Assembly (NCBI GenBank): GCA_018242255.1
Contig: JAFECH010000346.1
Location: 1 to 54,655, forward strand
DNA: 54,655 bases
Direction: 5' to 3'
DNA from: Pseudomonadota bacterium
GTDB lineage: Bacteria; Pseudomonadota; Alphaproteobacteria; Rhizobiales; Hyphomicrobiaceae
A program made the translations under genes and the position numbers. Positions 1 through 8,886 of the stretch are shown in pieces; position 1 is the first letter of the stretch, and every line of letters starts with the position of its first letter. A model generated the notes under the pieces. The model saw only the letters and a list, made by a program, of their open reading frames with translations, did not search any database and was not told the DNA's origin.

Positions 1-786
1 GATAATCCCGCCGCCTGGCGCGAGCCGCTTTGGTGCATCGTTCAGAATACGATGCACGAGATCCATTCCGTCGGCCCCCCCGAGATGCGCCAACGTCGGC
101 TCGGCCCGATGCTCCGGTGGAAATGCCGCCACTGCATCGGCCGTCACATATGGCGGATTGGAGATGATGAGGTCATACGTTTCAGCCGGCAGATCGACGA
201 ATAAATCCGACTTGAACGTGCGGACGCGATTTCCAAGCCCGTAGTCTCGGATATTCCGCTGCGCCACCGCCAGCGCGTCCTCCGAAATGTCGGCTGCATC
301 GACGTCGGCATTTGGGAAGGCCTCGGCCGCGAGAATGGCGAGACAACCCGAGCCGGTGCAGAGATCGAGCACGCGCGTCACCGCGCCCGGATCGGGAACG
401 ATCGCTGCCAACTGATCTTCGACCAGCAGTTCGCCAATGAACGATCTCGGCACGATCACGCGCTCATCGACATAGAATTTGCGCCCTTGAATGTAGGCGG
501 CGTGCGTCAGGTAAGCTGCGGGCTTGCGGGTTTCGATCCGCTCGGTGATGAGCGAGGCCACGCTTTGGCGCTCACCGGTCGTCAGTCGGCAATCGAGCCA
601 TGGGTTAACGTCATCGATGGGCAGGTCGAGCTGCGACAGGATAAGAAAGGCCGCCTCGTCGACAGCATTGGACGTTCCGTGCCCGTAGACGAGACGCGCC
701 CGGCTCATGTGGGTCACGGCATAGCGCAACCAGTCGCGGATCGTGAAAAGCTCGTCCATCGGAGCTCGCGCGGGATCTGTCGTCAT
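1..786 (-). CDS. prmB: PrmB, ribosomal protein L3 N5-glutamine methyltransferase (3' end cut by window)
   Basis: SAM-dependent methyltransferase that modifies a glutamine of ribosomal protein L3. The first 262 residues are present and the C-terminus runs off the window edge. The start is the ATG at 786 (MTTDPARAPMDELFTIRDWL). The SAM-binding motif DLCTGSG lies at about 141-147 and the catalytic NPPY motif of the HemK/PrmB family at 210-213. The long N-terminal helical part with an IRDWLRYA-type segment favours PrmB over PrmC, although PrmC is the alternative. The desaturase gene ends only 24 bp upstream on the same strand, so the two could be cotranscribed. Confidence 0.85.
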   Translation of the reverse strand, partial: MTTDPARAPMDELFTIRDWLRYAVTHMSRARLVYGHGTSNAVDEAAFLILSQLDLPIDDVNPWLDCRLTTGERQSVASLITERIETRKPAAYLTHAAYIQGRKFYVDERVIVPRSFIGELLVEDQLAAIVPDPGAVTRVLDLCTGSGCLAILAAEAFPNADVDAADISEDALAVAQRNIRDYGLGNRVRTFKSDLFVDLPAETYDLIISNPPYVTADAVAAFPPEHRAEPTLAHLGGADGMDLVHRILNDAPKRLAPGGGII

Positions 787-810
787 GGCAATGCGCGAAC
801 GAAATGCGCC

Positions 811-1971
811 TTAAACGGTTGCTGGAAGTTCGTCGAAGCCGACGAGGCGGCGCTGGTCTTCGTCCCAGAGCTTCAGTCGCGTGCAGCGAAGGCTCTCGCG
901 CAGCGTCATCCGGTTGATCGATTTCAGCTCGGGACTTGCCTCGAGGCAGGCCAAGAGCCGGTAATTCGGGATCATGCTGTTGAGGTGATGGATATGATGC
1001 AGGCCGATGTTGCCGGTGAACCAGTTCAGGGCTTTCGGTAGATCGTAAAAGGACGAACCGAGCAGCGCCGCGACTTGAAAATCCCAGCCCTCGGCAGTGT
1101 CCCACGTGGTTTCTTCGAACTGGTGTTGGATGAAGAACAGCCAGCCACCCGTCGCGGCCGCAAGATGCAGAACCGGCAAGCCGACCCAAAGCACGTTGGC
1201 GACGCCGAAGAAGTAGCAGAGCGGCGCATAAAGCGCGACAAGCCCCAAGTTCAAAGCAAGAACGCTTTTCCACGCATCGCGCGGCGGCAAGGCATGAAAC
1301 CACGGTAGCCGCTGAATGATGACGAAATAAGCTGGCACCCCAAGCCCGAACAAAAACAGCGGATGCCTGTAAAGCTTGTAGTGAAGCTTTCGGAGCATCG
1401 AGAGTTTCACGTATTCTTTCACCGTCATGGTGTTGATGTCGCCGGCGCCGCGGCGATCAAGGTTCCCCGACGTCGCGTGATGCTGGGCATGCTCACGTCG
1501 CCACAGGCCATAGGGCGCGAGCGTCAGCAGACTCATGGCGCGTCCGACGAAATCGTTTAGGGGCCTCGACGCAAAGAACGATCCGTGGCCGCAATCGTGC
1601 TGGATGATAAAGGCACGGACCAGAAGTCCGGCTGCTGGAACGGCGAGTAGCAGCGTCGCCCAATAGGCGTGCTCGACGGTCGCGAACATCACCCCGACGA
1701 TCAGCACAAGCGGCACGATGGTCGTCAGCAGCTGCTGGATTGCAAGCCTCGGCACCGATCCGCGATACTGTTGGCAATGTGCCGCAAGACGGCGGACGCG
1801 CTGTTTCTGCGTCTCCGGCAGCGTCTTTGCGACGGATGGAGCCAGTCTCGGATTTTGGGTAAAGACGTCGGCACGACTTTCGGCCTGCAGCGGCTGCTTG
1901 AGGCTCACGTTCAAAGCTTGGTCCCCCAATAGTGGAATCGACGGCCGGCCACAGGTAGCGTCGCGTAGCAT
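811..1971 (-). CDS. Membrane fatty acid desaturase
   Basis: Integral membrane di-iron desaturase that probably introduces a double bond into acyl chains of membrane lipids. Three histidine boxes are visible: HDCGH at about 125-129, HAQHH at about 161-165 and HHIHH near 320. Hydrophobic stretches precede and separate them. The reading frame is open back to 2079, but that would begin 8 bases from the T-tract of the upstream gene's terminator and leave no room for a promoter, so the ATG at 1971 (386 aa) is preferred. No strong Shine-Dalgarno is visible at either start. Regiospecificity (delta-9 or delta-12 type) cannot be read from sequence alone. Confidence 0.8.
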   Translation of the reverse strand: MLRDATCGRPSIPLLGDQALNVSLKQPLQAESRADVFTQNPRLAPSVAKTLPETQKQRVRRLAAHCQQYRGSVPRLAIQQLLTTIVPLVLIVGVMFATVEHAYWATLLLAVPAAGLLVRAFIIQHDCGHGSFFASRPLNDFVGRAMSLLTLAPYGLWRREHAQHHATSGNLDRRGAGDINTMTVKEYVKLSMLRKLHYKLYRHPLFLFGLGVPAYFVIIQRLPWFHALPPRDAWKSVLALNLGLVALYAPLCYFFGVANVLWVGLPVLHLAAATGGWLFFIQHQFEETTWDTAEGWDFQVAALLGSSFYDLPKALNWFTGNIGLHHIHHLNSMIPNYRLLACLEASPELKSINRMTLRESLRCTRLKLWDEDQRRLVGFDELPATV

Positions 1972-2086
1972 ATTCGTCGCACTTCGCGAAACGCCGCTGA
2001 CGAAATTTGCGGCAGGAAAATCGGTCAATCCGATACGATTCCTGCGCAAAACCCACAGTATTTCCCGGCCCGAGTGCATTGGTGCG

Positions 2087-2118
2087 AAAAAAAGAGGGCC
2101 GGATTGTGCCCGGCCCTC
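2087..2118 (-). terminator. Intrinsic terminator of the secreted three-repeat protein gene
   Basis: A perfect 9-bp GC-rich stem (2094-2102 with 2110-2118, 7-nt loop) is followed on the minus strand by seven consecutive T. It lies about 35 bp past the stop of the gene ending at 2152. Confidence 0.9.
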
Positions 2119-2151
2119 GTGTTTCTCCGTCTACCAGTCATCGGTCGTAGC

Positions 2152-3516
2152 CTAGTAATGCTGGCCCCAGACCTCGACGATGGCCGAGCCTTTGCCTTTG
2201 GCCGACGAGTCGAAGAATCGCGACCGGTATTTGGCTTCGATGTGGTCGATCGGATGGCGACGGCCCATTCTTAGGTCGATCGGTCCGAACGTGCCGCCCG
2301 CATCGACACGGGTGCGGATCGGAATGGTCTCTTCCTGACCATCGGCATAGACGACCTTGATTTCGTTAAGCGTGATCGCGCGGTCGCGGACGGTGACACG
2401 CAGCCGGCGGAAGCCACCCTCGTTGCTGCCGACCGGGATGATATCCTTGTCGAAGCCGATGAAGCCTGCAGTCTGTGCGCCGAGCAGCACCCAGCCCTGG
2501 TTATACTTGCGGCCTTCACCTTGAGGACCGAGCCAGCCTGGCGCGTAGCGGCCGAAGATTTCGATCCGCGCCTGTCCGTTGAAGTTCGGCCGCGAGCGAT
2601 AGACGAGCTGGATCTCCTTGATGAAACGGTCGCCTCTGAGGTCGATCCAATTCGTCCGGGAGTTTTTCGGAATGTCGGCGTTGATCGCCAGCGTATCGCT
2701 CTCGCCGTTGGCGTAGACAATCTTCATTTCTTTGATGTGAATGTCGTTATCGAGAACGCGCAGGCGAATCTTCGAAAACTTGCCGATTTCCGGTCCGATG
2801 CGAATGACGTCGCGGTCCGTCAGGAAGCCGACGTATTGAGCACCGAATAGAACGTCGCCGCCCGCCGTCGGTTGACCCGGCGTCGCAGGCGAGGCGACAG
2901 GAGCCGTCGGTCGCACAGTGATGTCGTTATTCGAAATCACCCGACTGGGCTGTCTGCTGCTGTAGTCAGAACCGCCGCGATCCATTTCACGGCCTTCGCG
3001 ATCTTGGATGCCGATGATCTGCAGCCGGCCGCGGCCGTAGCCCGGCACCTGCTCGATCTTGATCTGATCGATGAACTTGCTTTCGTAGGTCGGATTGATT
3101 GGACGGCTGCGCTCGCCCCAATACATGTCGATCTGGCGATCCTCATTCCACACCGAACCGTCACTGTAGACGATCTGGACGCGCCGGATGTCAAAGAGCT
3201 TGCCCATGGCATTCTTGATGCGAATGCCCTTGTAGGCGCCCTTAGCTTGCCGCACATCGATCGTATAACGGTCAAGAGACAGATCGACGTCTGTTTCGGC
3301 AATGAGAATAAGCTGATCGCCGCGACGATAATGATACCGGTGGCGATGGCGATGATGCCGGTGGCGCCATGATTGTGCCTCGGCGACTGTCGGAGTGCTG
3401 ACGAGCCCAACGACGCCCGCCCCGGCTCCGACGACAGCGACTGTTCCAACGCCGCTTATAGCTGCGGCGCCTGTGGCCAAGACGGCGCACAGCCCGAGTA
3501 CCAGTCTGCGCAACAT
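2152..3516 (-). CDS. Secreted protein with three repeated beta-rich domains
   Basis: Unrecognised exported protein of 454 aa. A hydrophobic signal region covers about residues 1-47 with a likely cleavage after VAEA. It is followed by a short His/Arg run (WRHRHHRHRHRYHYRR). The mature part has three related units of about 100 residues, at about 68-170, 222-325 and 345-454. Each has the pattern of a hydrophobic entry strand (LILIAET, VLFGAQY, VLLGAQT), an 'IKxxxIVYADG'-like strand and a 'I..I...YRSR' strand near the end. The second and third repeats are clearly homologous (VYANGES / VYADGQE; YRSRPNF / YRSRFFD). The His-rich segment could bind metal or polyanions, which is inference only. The gene is monocistronic with its own terminator. 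Confidence 0.75.
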   Translation of the reverse strand: MLRRLVLGLCAVLATGAAAISGVGTVAVVGAGAGVVGLVSTPTVAEAQSWRHRHHRHRHRYHYRRGDQLILIAETDVDLSLDRYTIDVRQAKGAYKGIRIKNAMGKLFDIRRVQIVYSDGSVWNEDRQIDMYWGERSRPINPTYESKFIDQIKIEQVPGYGRGRLQIIGIQDREGREMDRGGSDYSSRQPSRVISNNDITVRPTAPVASPATPGQPTAGGDVLFGAQYVGFLTDRDVIRIGPEIGKFSKIRLRVLDNDIHIKEMKIVYANGESDTLAINADIPKNSRTNWIDLRGDRFIKEIQLVYRSRPNFNGQARIEIFGRYAPGWLGPQGEGRKYNQGWVLLGAQTAGFIGFDKDIIPVGSNEGGFRRLRVTVRDRAITLNEIKVVYADGQEETIPIRTRVDAGGTFGPIDLRMGRRHPIDHIEAKYRSRFFDSSAKGKGSAIVEVWGQHY

Positions 3517-4135
3517 AAACTAAACCCCTCTGGTTACTAACGCCCGTGCCCCTGCAACGGCGGCACTTTAGCTAAGGCGTTTCAAAACCGGGAGCGCTCA
3601 CGCCAACGTTCGACTGTTCAGAAAAACGATGGTGTGAATCTGCAACACAAAGTTCTGACTGTTCTGTCCGAGACTTGTGCGAGCTAAAGAAGAATCCGAC
3701 TTCGGTTGCCGAACGGATGTTTGCGCACCGATTTATTTTGCCGGTGCAAAGGCAGTTTTGCCGGGCTCACGCGGCGATCGAAGAGCTGTCGCTCTTAGCC
3801 CGGTTCTGAGAACTTCTGGTTGCAGGATCGGAACCCGCGTCGACGAGGTCGATCCTGAGAAGAACGCTGGCGCCGTGCGCTTTTCCAAGTTCTCGGGTTC
3901 ACCGATGCGATGCTCCCCCGGCACAGCGGACGTTCCACAAAAGAAATTTTGTTGTTTTACAGGCGGGGGAAACGTTGCTCTTGGGTATCGCGAGGCGGCA
4001 AAGCAGGCACATCTTGACGGCAAAAAAAGAATCACTTGCCTTGATATCTTGATTTTTCTGCCACCTTTGGCTGTATCATGCTCATCGATCTTCTTCGCCG
4101 TCCCACGACCCCAATGGCTTGAAGGTTATTTGCAA
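3517..4135. other. Non-coding interval with several hairpins
   Basis: No convincing gene lies between the divergent start at 3516 and the candidate small RNA. Open frames in both strands (3677-4189 plus, 3733-4035 minus) give low-complexity, family-free proteins and are judged spurious. Several inverted repeats stand close together: AAGAGC/GCTCTT at 3781-3796, GTTC/GAAC at 3803-3813, AGGATCG/CGATCCT at 3824-3856, ACAAAA-GAAA-TTTTGT at 3937-3952, enclosed by TCCCCCG/CGGGGGA at 3914-3970. They may be part of a structured RNA or the promoter region of the leftward gene. I recognise no RNase P, tmRNA, 6S or SRP RNA signature. Confidence 0.4.
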
Positions 4136-4168
4136 CCCGCAGTCTCCCCCGGCTGCGGGATTTTTTTT
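4086..4168 (+). ncRNA. Candidate small RNA ending in an orphan terminator
   Basis: A plus-strand intrinsic terminator (4136-4168) has no plus-strand gene ahead of it. A possible promoter is TTGATT at 4049-4054 and TATCAT at 4074-4079. Its 19-bp spacing is not ideal, and it would start a transcript near 4086 of about 80 nt. The terminator loop is C-rich (TCTCCCCCGG), resembling the anti-Shine-Dalgarno loops of several alphaproteobacterial small RNAs. Existence, 5' end and role are inference. Confidence 0.35.
4136..4168 (+). terminator. Orphan intrinsic terminator, plus strand
   Basis: A 7-bp stem CCCGCAG/CTGCGGG (4136-4142 with 4153-4159) is followed by eight T (4161-4168). On the minus strand there is no T-tract after the stem, so it does not serve the gene ending at 4191. 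Confidence 0.8.
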
Positions 4169-4190
4169 GCTGCATTATCGATGCCGTGAA

Positions 4191-5354
4191 TTAGGATTTG
4201 TCCCACGGCGCGAACCCAGCCGCCTTGGCCTCGTCTTCGCTGCAGAACCACCGCTCGCCGCGAGCGGTGCGCACCCGGGCCTTGGCATAGGCGTCCGACC
4301 AGGGTAGCGCGTAGATCTTAGCCGATGCTCTGATGACGCCTTTTATCGGGCAACCGTCCGGCGCGTCGCGTTTAGCCGCTTCCCAGGTTTGGTCACGCCA
4401 GTCCTGCGGTCGGAGCACCTCACCCTGCCAGATCCCGCGTTTGGCATCGCGCGCGCTTCCCTCGTCGCTGCTGAGCGAGCCGAAGAAAGACTTATCCGTC
4501 GCGAAAACGTATCCTTCTCGAACGAGCACCGTCGCGACGTCTTGCGAGCCGTCGACCACGCAGCTGGCGAGCGTTCGCCCGCTGTCGTCCTGCCCGGATG
4601 CGGTGCACGACACCCTGTGCCCGCGGACGATCTTGTTGAGGCCTAAACGCGCTGCCGAGGCGCAATTCCAGCGCCGGCCATTGGCTCGATGGCAAGGCTG
4701 CGCGGCCGCCGGCGCTTCAACGCCTGCGAGGCGAACGAGCGTGCCATCGACCCGCATCGTATCGCCGGTCAGTGCGGCTGCCGTGCCTGCGATGTCGTTC
4801 GAAACGGTGATTTGATGCGAAGCGTCGATCGAGCCCGTCGAAATATTGAGATCCGACACACCGATCCCATCGGCGCTTCTGAGCATAGGCCCGCCCACAT
4901 AGATGAGCAGCAGGAACAACCCAGCACTGATGACGTGGTGCGCCTTGATCGGAGACTTCTGAGCGATGTCGGGCATCAGCTTGAGTTTGTCGCGCGCCGC
5001 GAACGCAGGAATTTGAATCGCACGGCGCAGAGGCGCAAAAAGCGCGCTTGACGCATCCTTTAAAACGCTCCAGCCGAAAGAGACCCAGCGAGCGGTGGCC
5101 CAGAAGATCGCAATCGCCATGTCCGCGATCGCGTGCCCAATGAAAGCGAGAACGCGCTGAATACCGCTTTTCGCAGCCGATGCGCCTGCGCGCCCAACGT
5201 CGACGCCCGCATCTGCAACGTTCCGGACCTTCTCTATTGCGGCAACGCGCGCGTCTTCGATCCGGCGTTGACGGTCGGCCCGGCGGACGAGAATGGTCGT
5301 CCGCACATATTCCTTCCACTCAAAGCCTTCGCTGCGCCTGCGCCACCCGAACAT
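4191..5354 (-). CDS. Membrane-anchored staphylococcal-nuclease-like protein with C-terminal sunset-type domain
   Basis: Protein of 387 aa. The start is the ATG at 5354 (MFGWRRRSE), with GGGAGGTG seven bases upstream; an upstream ATG at 5375 lacks such a site. The N-terminal half is basic and helical with a hydrophobic segment near residues 140-158 (HHVISAGLFLLLIYVGG). A thermonuclease-like fold follows, with VRLAGVEAP and DDSGRTLASC matching the strands that carry the two catalytic arginines of SNase. The catalytic glutamate after the 'GVEAP' strand is not evident (AAAQ). The last 50 residues (CPIKGVI...YALPW...RWFCSEDEAKAAGFAPW) look like the sunset/excalibur-type domain found on extracytoplasmic nucleases. 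Activity is therefore uncertain. Confidence 0.7.
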   Translation of the reverse strand: MFGWRRRSEGFEWKEYVRTTILVRRADRQRRIEDARVAAIEKVRNVADAGVDVGRAGASAAKSGIQRVLAFIGHAIADMAIAIFWATARWVSFGWSVLKDASSALFAPLRRAIQIPAFAARDKLKLMPDIAQKSPIKAHHVISAGLFLLLIYVGGPMLRSADGIGVSDLNISTGSIDASHQITVSNDIAGTAAALTGDTMRVDGTLVRLAGVEAPAAAQPCHRANGRRWNCASAARLGLNKIVRGHRVSCTASGQDDSGRTLASCVVDGSQDVATVLVREGYVFATDKSFFGSLSSDEGSARDAKRGIWQGEVLRPQDWRDQTWEAAKRDAPDGCPIKGVIRASAKIYALPWSDAYAKARVRTARGERWFCSEDEAKAAGFAPWDKS

Positions 5355-5493
5355 CGAGCGCACCTCCCGTTGCATGAATCGATTTGAGCATTTTGAAGTG
5401 AATGATGGCGGCCCTTTGGCCCAGCCGCCAAGTCCCCAAGCATTTACTCGTGATCTACCGAAGCAATTTCAGCCGAGCAAGCAAAGCTAGGCT

Positions 5494-7848
5494 TCAGTTG
5501 CGCTGCGCGAGTTGCGCTCCTGGCAATGACCATAGCCGGATGACGCCGTCTTGTCCGCCCGTAAGAAGCGTGCGCCCATCGTTGGTGAACACCACGGTCT
5601 TCGCGCCGGATCCCAGTCCTGTCAGCGGGAGATAGTTGCGCGGCCGCTTCAAGCTCCTGACACGCACGACACCATCTTCGGATGCAGACGCCAGCAGATC
5701 ACCGCCACCGGAAAAAGCGAGCGACGTGATGCGCGCATTGTGCCCACCGAGCGTCCGCTGCATGCGGTAGGAATTCATCGACAACAGCTTCACGGTGCCG
5801 TCGAGGCTTCCGGTCGCGAGCAACGAGCCATCGGGAGAGAAGTCGAGCGCCGAGATGAAGTCGGAATTGTTGCGATAGAGCCGAAGGGAGTCTTTCGTCT
5901 CGACACTCCAGATCCTCACGGCGCGATCCGCGCCACCTGACGCGATCCACCGCCCCGACGGATCGACCGCAAGCGCCTGCACGGCATTCTCGTGCCCTTC
6001 GAGTACGGCAGTTGGAGCGTTCTGGAAGGCCGTCTCCCACAGCGTCACCATCCAGTCGTGACTGGCTGTGGCGACACGGTCTTCCGAAGCGACAAAATCG
6101 ACGGCCCAAATGGTCGCGTCATTGCGCTTGAAGCGGTAAAGGCGGCGCTTGCTATCAAGGTCATAGATGTTGACGGCGCCATTGGCGTGGCCTGTTACGA
6201 CGCGGTTGTTGCGCACGGCAAGCGATACCGCCGGCCCGTCTTCCAACTCGATTGTGCCGAGTTGATAGCGCGTGTCGTAGGACCAGACTTTAAGCTGCGC
6301 CTCGTGCGCGGCCGTCACGATCAATCGGCCATCGCCGCTGAGCGCCAGCCGCTCGATCGGCGCGTCGTAAGCCTTGATCTCGGCAGTTTCCGTCAGCGCG
6401 GGATCGGGATTGACCGCAACCGGCTTCGAGATCGTTCCCGTGGTTATGGTGTTGCCGTGCGTCGATAGAAGCTGCGGAATCCGATCGTGGAAGGCGAAAA
6501 CAACTCCAGCAAGCGCGGCCGCAAAGATGACGCGTGTTGTCAGACGACGCAGAAACGGTTTTCGCCCGACGTCCGGGTTAGGGCGTATCTTCGGCTTTGA
6601 TTTGCCTTTTTCAGCCTGCGGACGCGGTGGCGGCGGCAACGGCGGCAGCTTCTCCGCCGCTTTGGCTTTGTCCGCCTTGGCTTTCTCGGCCCGCGCTTTT
6701 GCCTTTTCGGCCGCTGCCAACTTCTTCGCTGCAGCAGCAGACGGCGCAGGAGGCGGCACAGCCTTGCTCTTGCCCTTGTTCTTCGCGGCGGAAGGCTCTT
6801 TCAGCGACTCGACGAAATCGAGCATGCCGCCTTTCGGCCCCGGCGCATCGGGTGGCGGCGGAACTGCGGTATTGATGATCGCCTCAGCCGCGCGCATCTC
6901 GTCATCTTGCCGACGGCGGACTTCGGTTTTCTCACGCAGTCGCTGGAATAGACCAGGTTTCTCCGGATCCGGAGACAGCAGCGCCCCGCGCCATTCGGCA
7001 ACCGAACGCGGCCGCGCGTCGACTGAAAGCGCCAATGCATGCTGGATCGCCGCGAGGAATGATTGCCGATAGCTCGCCAGCGCTGCATCGCGCACCGGCA
7101 CCATCTCGTCCTTCAACATACGTGAGGGCGAGTCGGGCGGTCGCTTTCCGGTTACCGCATGATAGAGCGTCGCTGCGAAGGCATAGATATCTGACCAGGG
7201 GCCCTGTTGGCGGCTCGTCTCGGCATACTGCTCATAAGGGCTGTAACCAGGCTTCACGAGCGCCGACACCGTCTTCGTCTTCGAATGCGCAGCGATGTCA
7301 CTGCGTGCCGCGCCGAAGTCGATCAGTACAGGGTCGCCGGTGTTGCGAATGATGATGTTATCGGGCGCGATATCACGATGCAGGAAGTCGGCTTTGTGAA
7401 TGACTTCGAGGGCATCAAGCAGCGGCGCAACGATCTGGTCGAGTTCCTTCTGGCGCGGCGCCCGTCCGAGATCCTTCAGCCAATTCTTCAGGCTTTTGCC
7501 TTCTTCGAACCGCAGCACCATGTAGGCGGTATTGTTGGCGCGGAAGATGCGATGCACTTTGACGATGTTGTGGTGGTCGAACTTCGCCAGCGTCTGCGCT
7601 TCCTCGATGAAGCGGTCGAGCCCCCAATTGTAGTCGCCCGTGCAACTCTCTGAACGTGGTGTCGCCTCGAGGTTCTCGGTGCGCAGCGCGAAATCGCTCG
7701 GGAAATATTCCTTGATGCTGACCTTGCGCGTCAGCTCCGGTTCGTCGGCGAGATATGTGACGCCAAAACCGCCCGCACCGAGAACCCGGACGATTTTGTA
7801 ATCGCCCGCGAGTTCCGTGCCGTCCGGTAAAGCGACAAGCTGTGTCAT
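5494..7848 (-). CDS. Transmembrane Ser/Thr protein kinase with C-terminal WD40 repeats
   Basis: Signalling kinase of 784 aa. The kinase domain spans about residues 15-290: glycine loop GAGGFGV (24-30), ATP-binding lysine in VSIKEYFP (K46), catalytic HRDIAPDN (D159, N164) and DFG at 177-179. The usual HRDxK lysine is alanine, which I believe is normal for the IKEYFP-type bacterial kinases. A Pro/Ala/Lys-rich linker follows (about 330-430), then one membrane segment near 437-455. About 290 residues of WD40-type repeats, containing SGD, SPDG and ASxDG elements, run from about 490 to the end and should face the periplasm. It is divergent from a gene run encoding two FHA proteins and a PP2C phosphatase, its likely partners. 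Confidence 0.9.
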   Translation of the reverse strand: MTQLVALPDGTELAGDYKIVRVLGAGGFGVTYLADEPELTRKVSIKEYFPSDFALRTENLEATPRSESCTGDYNWGLDRFIEEAQTLAKFDHHNIVKVHRIFRANNTAYMVLRFEEGKSLKNWLKDLGRAPRQKELDQIVAPLLDALEVIHKADFLHRDIAPDNIIIRNTGDPVLIDFGAARSDIAAHSKTKTVSALVKPGYSPYEQYAETSRQQGPWSDIYAFAATLYHAVTGKRPPDSPSRMLKDEMVPVRDAALASYRQSFLAAIQHALALSVDARPRSVAEWRGALLSPDPEKPGLFQRLREKTEVRRRQDDEMRAAEAIINTAVPPPPDAPGPKGGMLDFVESLKEPSAAKNKGKSKAVPPPAPSAAAAKKLAAAEKAKARAEKAKADKAKAAEKLPPLPPPPRPQAEKGKSKPKIRPNPDVGRKPFLRRLTTRVIFAAALAGVVFAFHDRIPQLLSTHGNTITTGTISKPVAVNPDPALTETAEIKAYDAPIERLALSGDGRLIVTAAHEAQLKVWSYDTRYQLGTIELEDGPAVSLAVRNNRVVTGHANGAVNIYDLDSKRRLYRFKRNDATIWAVDFVASEDRVATASHDWMVTLWETAFQNAPTAVLEGHENAVQALAVDPSGRWIASGGADRAVRIWSVETKDSLRLYRNNSDFISALDFSPDGSLLATGSLDGTVKLLSMNSYRMQRTLGGHNARITSLAFSGGGDLLASASEDGVVRVRSLKRPRNYLPLTGLGSGAKTVVFTNDGRTLLTGGQDGVIRLWSLPGAQLAQRN

Positions 7849-8106
7849 TGTCCTCGTGCTCGGGCCGTCCGCGCTGATGATGATCTGTCCAGTGTTCTGC
7901 CCCTCGCAGCAGAACGATCCGCAGGGCTAGCTTCGCGTTTTGTGTTGGCCTCTCAACGAGCCAGCACTCAGTTGTCTCTGTTTTGAACCCATCGCGCAAG
8001 AATGTGGCGTATCGACGGGTGATGAACCCCTGATGAATAATTCCTCGCGGTGTCGCCTTCCAGCCATGTTGCCGCCGACATCTCCTCACCAAATCTGCGT
8101 GGCGCG

Positions 8107-8775
8107 ATGGGAACCCGAATCATAATGATGCACGCGCGATTACATCTGAAACGCGTCGCTATAGCGGGTACGGCGATTCTCGTTCCCGTGGCAGTCTTGA
8201 CATTACTGTCGTCGCACGGCGCCGCAAACGATTTGCTGGGCTCTTCCGGCCCGATCGCCACGCGTCTCGACGCTATTTTTCGCGAAAGCTATCGCGCGGC
8301 GCCCGCTTTGGCGGTTGGCCTGATGCTCGCGGTTGCTCTGCCTATCGTCGCGGCACTGGTTCGGTTGTCGAAACCGCTCACGCGTTCAAAGGATGCGACC
8401 CGCCTCTACAAGCCGAAGCCCGGCCGGGCTGACGCGTTCGACGCCGACGTCGTGCACGGCCCCGATATTCCACGCCGCATGCCATTCATCGAAATCGAGA
8501 ACGGTCGCGGCATGCGGTGCGCGATTCCGCGCGATATGCTGAGAATTGGCCGCGAGGACGACAACGACATTCGCATCCCGAGCCGCTACGTGCACCGTTA
8601 TCACGCAGCCATTCATCGCGAAGACCATGACGATTGGCTCATCACCGATTTAACGGGCGTTGAGAGCAATGGCTTGATCGTCAACGGCCGCCGCTGCTGC
8701 GAAGCCCGCCTCCACGATGGCGACCTCATCCAGCTCGGTCCGGGAAAGCTGCGTTTTCGTGTCGGCGCCAGGTAA
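8107..8775 (+). CDS. Membrane protein with C-terminal FHA domain
   Basis: Phosphothreonine-binding adaptor candidate. Two hydrophobic segments, at about residues 16-35 (IAGTAILVPVAVLTLL) and 68-84 (ALAVGLMLAVALPIVAAL), anchor a cytoplasmic FHA domain. The FHA core is visible as LRIGREDDNDIRIPSRYVHR, HAAIHRED and SNGLIVNGRR, including the conserved GR and the Ser-Arg-His cluster that contacts phosphothreonine. The frame is open from 8050; candidate ATGs are 8107 and 8125/8128, and no strong ribosome site decides between them. It is the first gene after the divergent kinase promoter region, followed by a second FHA gene. Confidence 0.8.
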   Translation: MGTRIIMMHARLHLKRVAIAGTAILVPVAVLTLLSSHGAANDLLGSSGPIATRLDAIFRESYRAAPALAVGLMLAVALPIVAALVRLSKPLTRSKDATRLYKPKPGRADAFDADVVHGPDIPRRMPFIEIENGRGMRCAIPRDMLRIGREDDNDIRIPSRYVHRYHAAIHREDHDDWLITDLTGVESNGLIVNGRRCCEARLHDGDLIQLGPGKLRFRVGAR

Positions 8776-8886
8776 TACTCGCGTTGTCGCCAAGGTTCTG
8801 TCCAGGTTCCAGTTCATGCGTATCACCATGCAGTGGCGCGATTCGGCGGAAATCCGCGCCTGTCGAAATCAGAGGGAGATGTGTCG

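Noticed and set aside
3677-4189. Open reading frames of 170 aa (plus) and 100 aa (minus, 3733-4035) in the long intergenic gap
   Set aside because: No ribosome site, no recognisable family, unnatural composition, and the plus-strand frame runs through an intrinsic terminator.
7366-7378. HRDIAPDN in the kinase (Lys to Ala) as sign of a pseudokinase
   Set aside because: The ATP lysine, catalytic Asp, Asn and DFG are all present, and this variant is usual in the IKEYFP type of bacterial kinase as far as I know.
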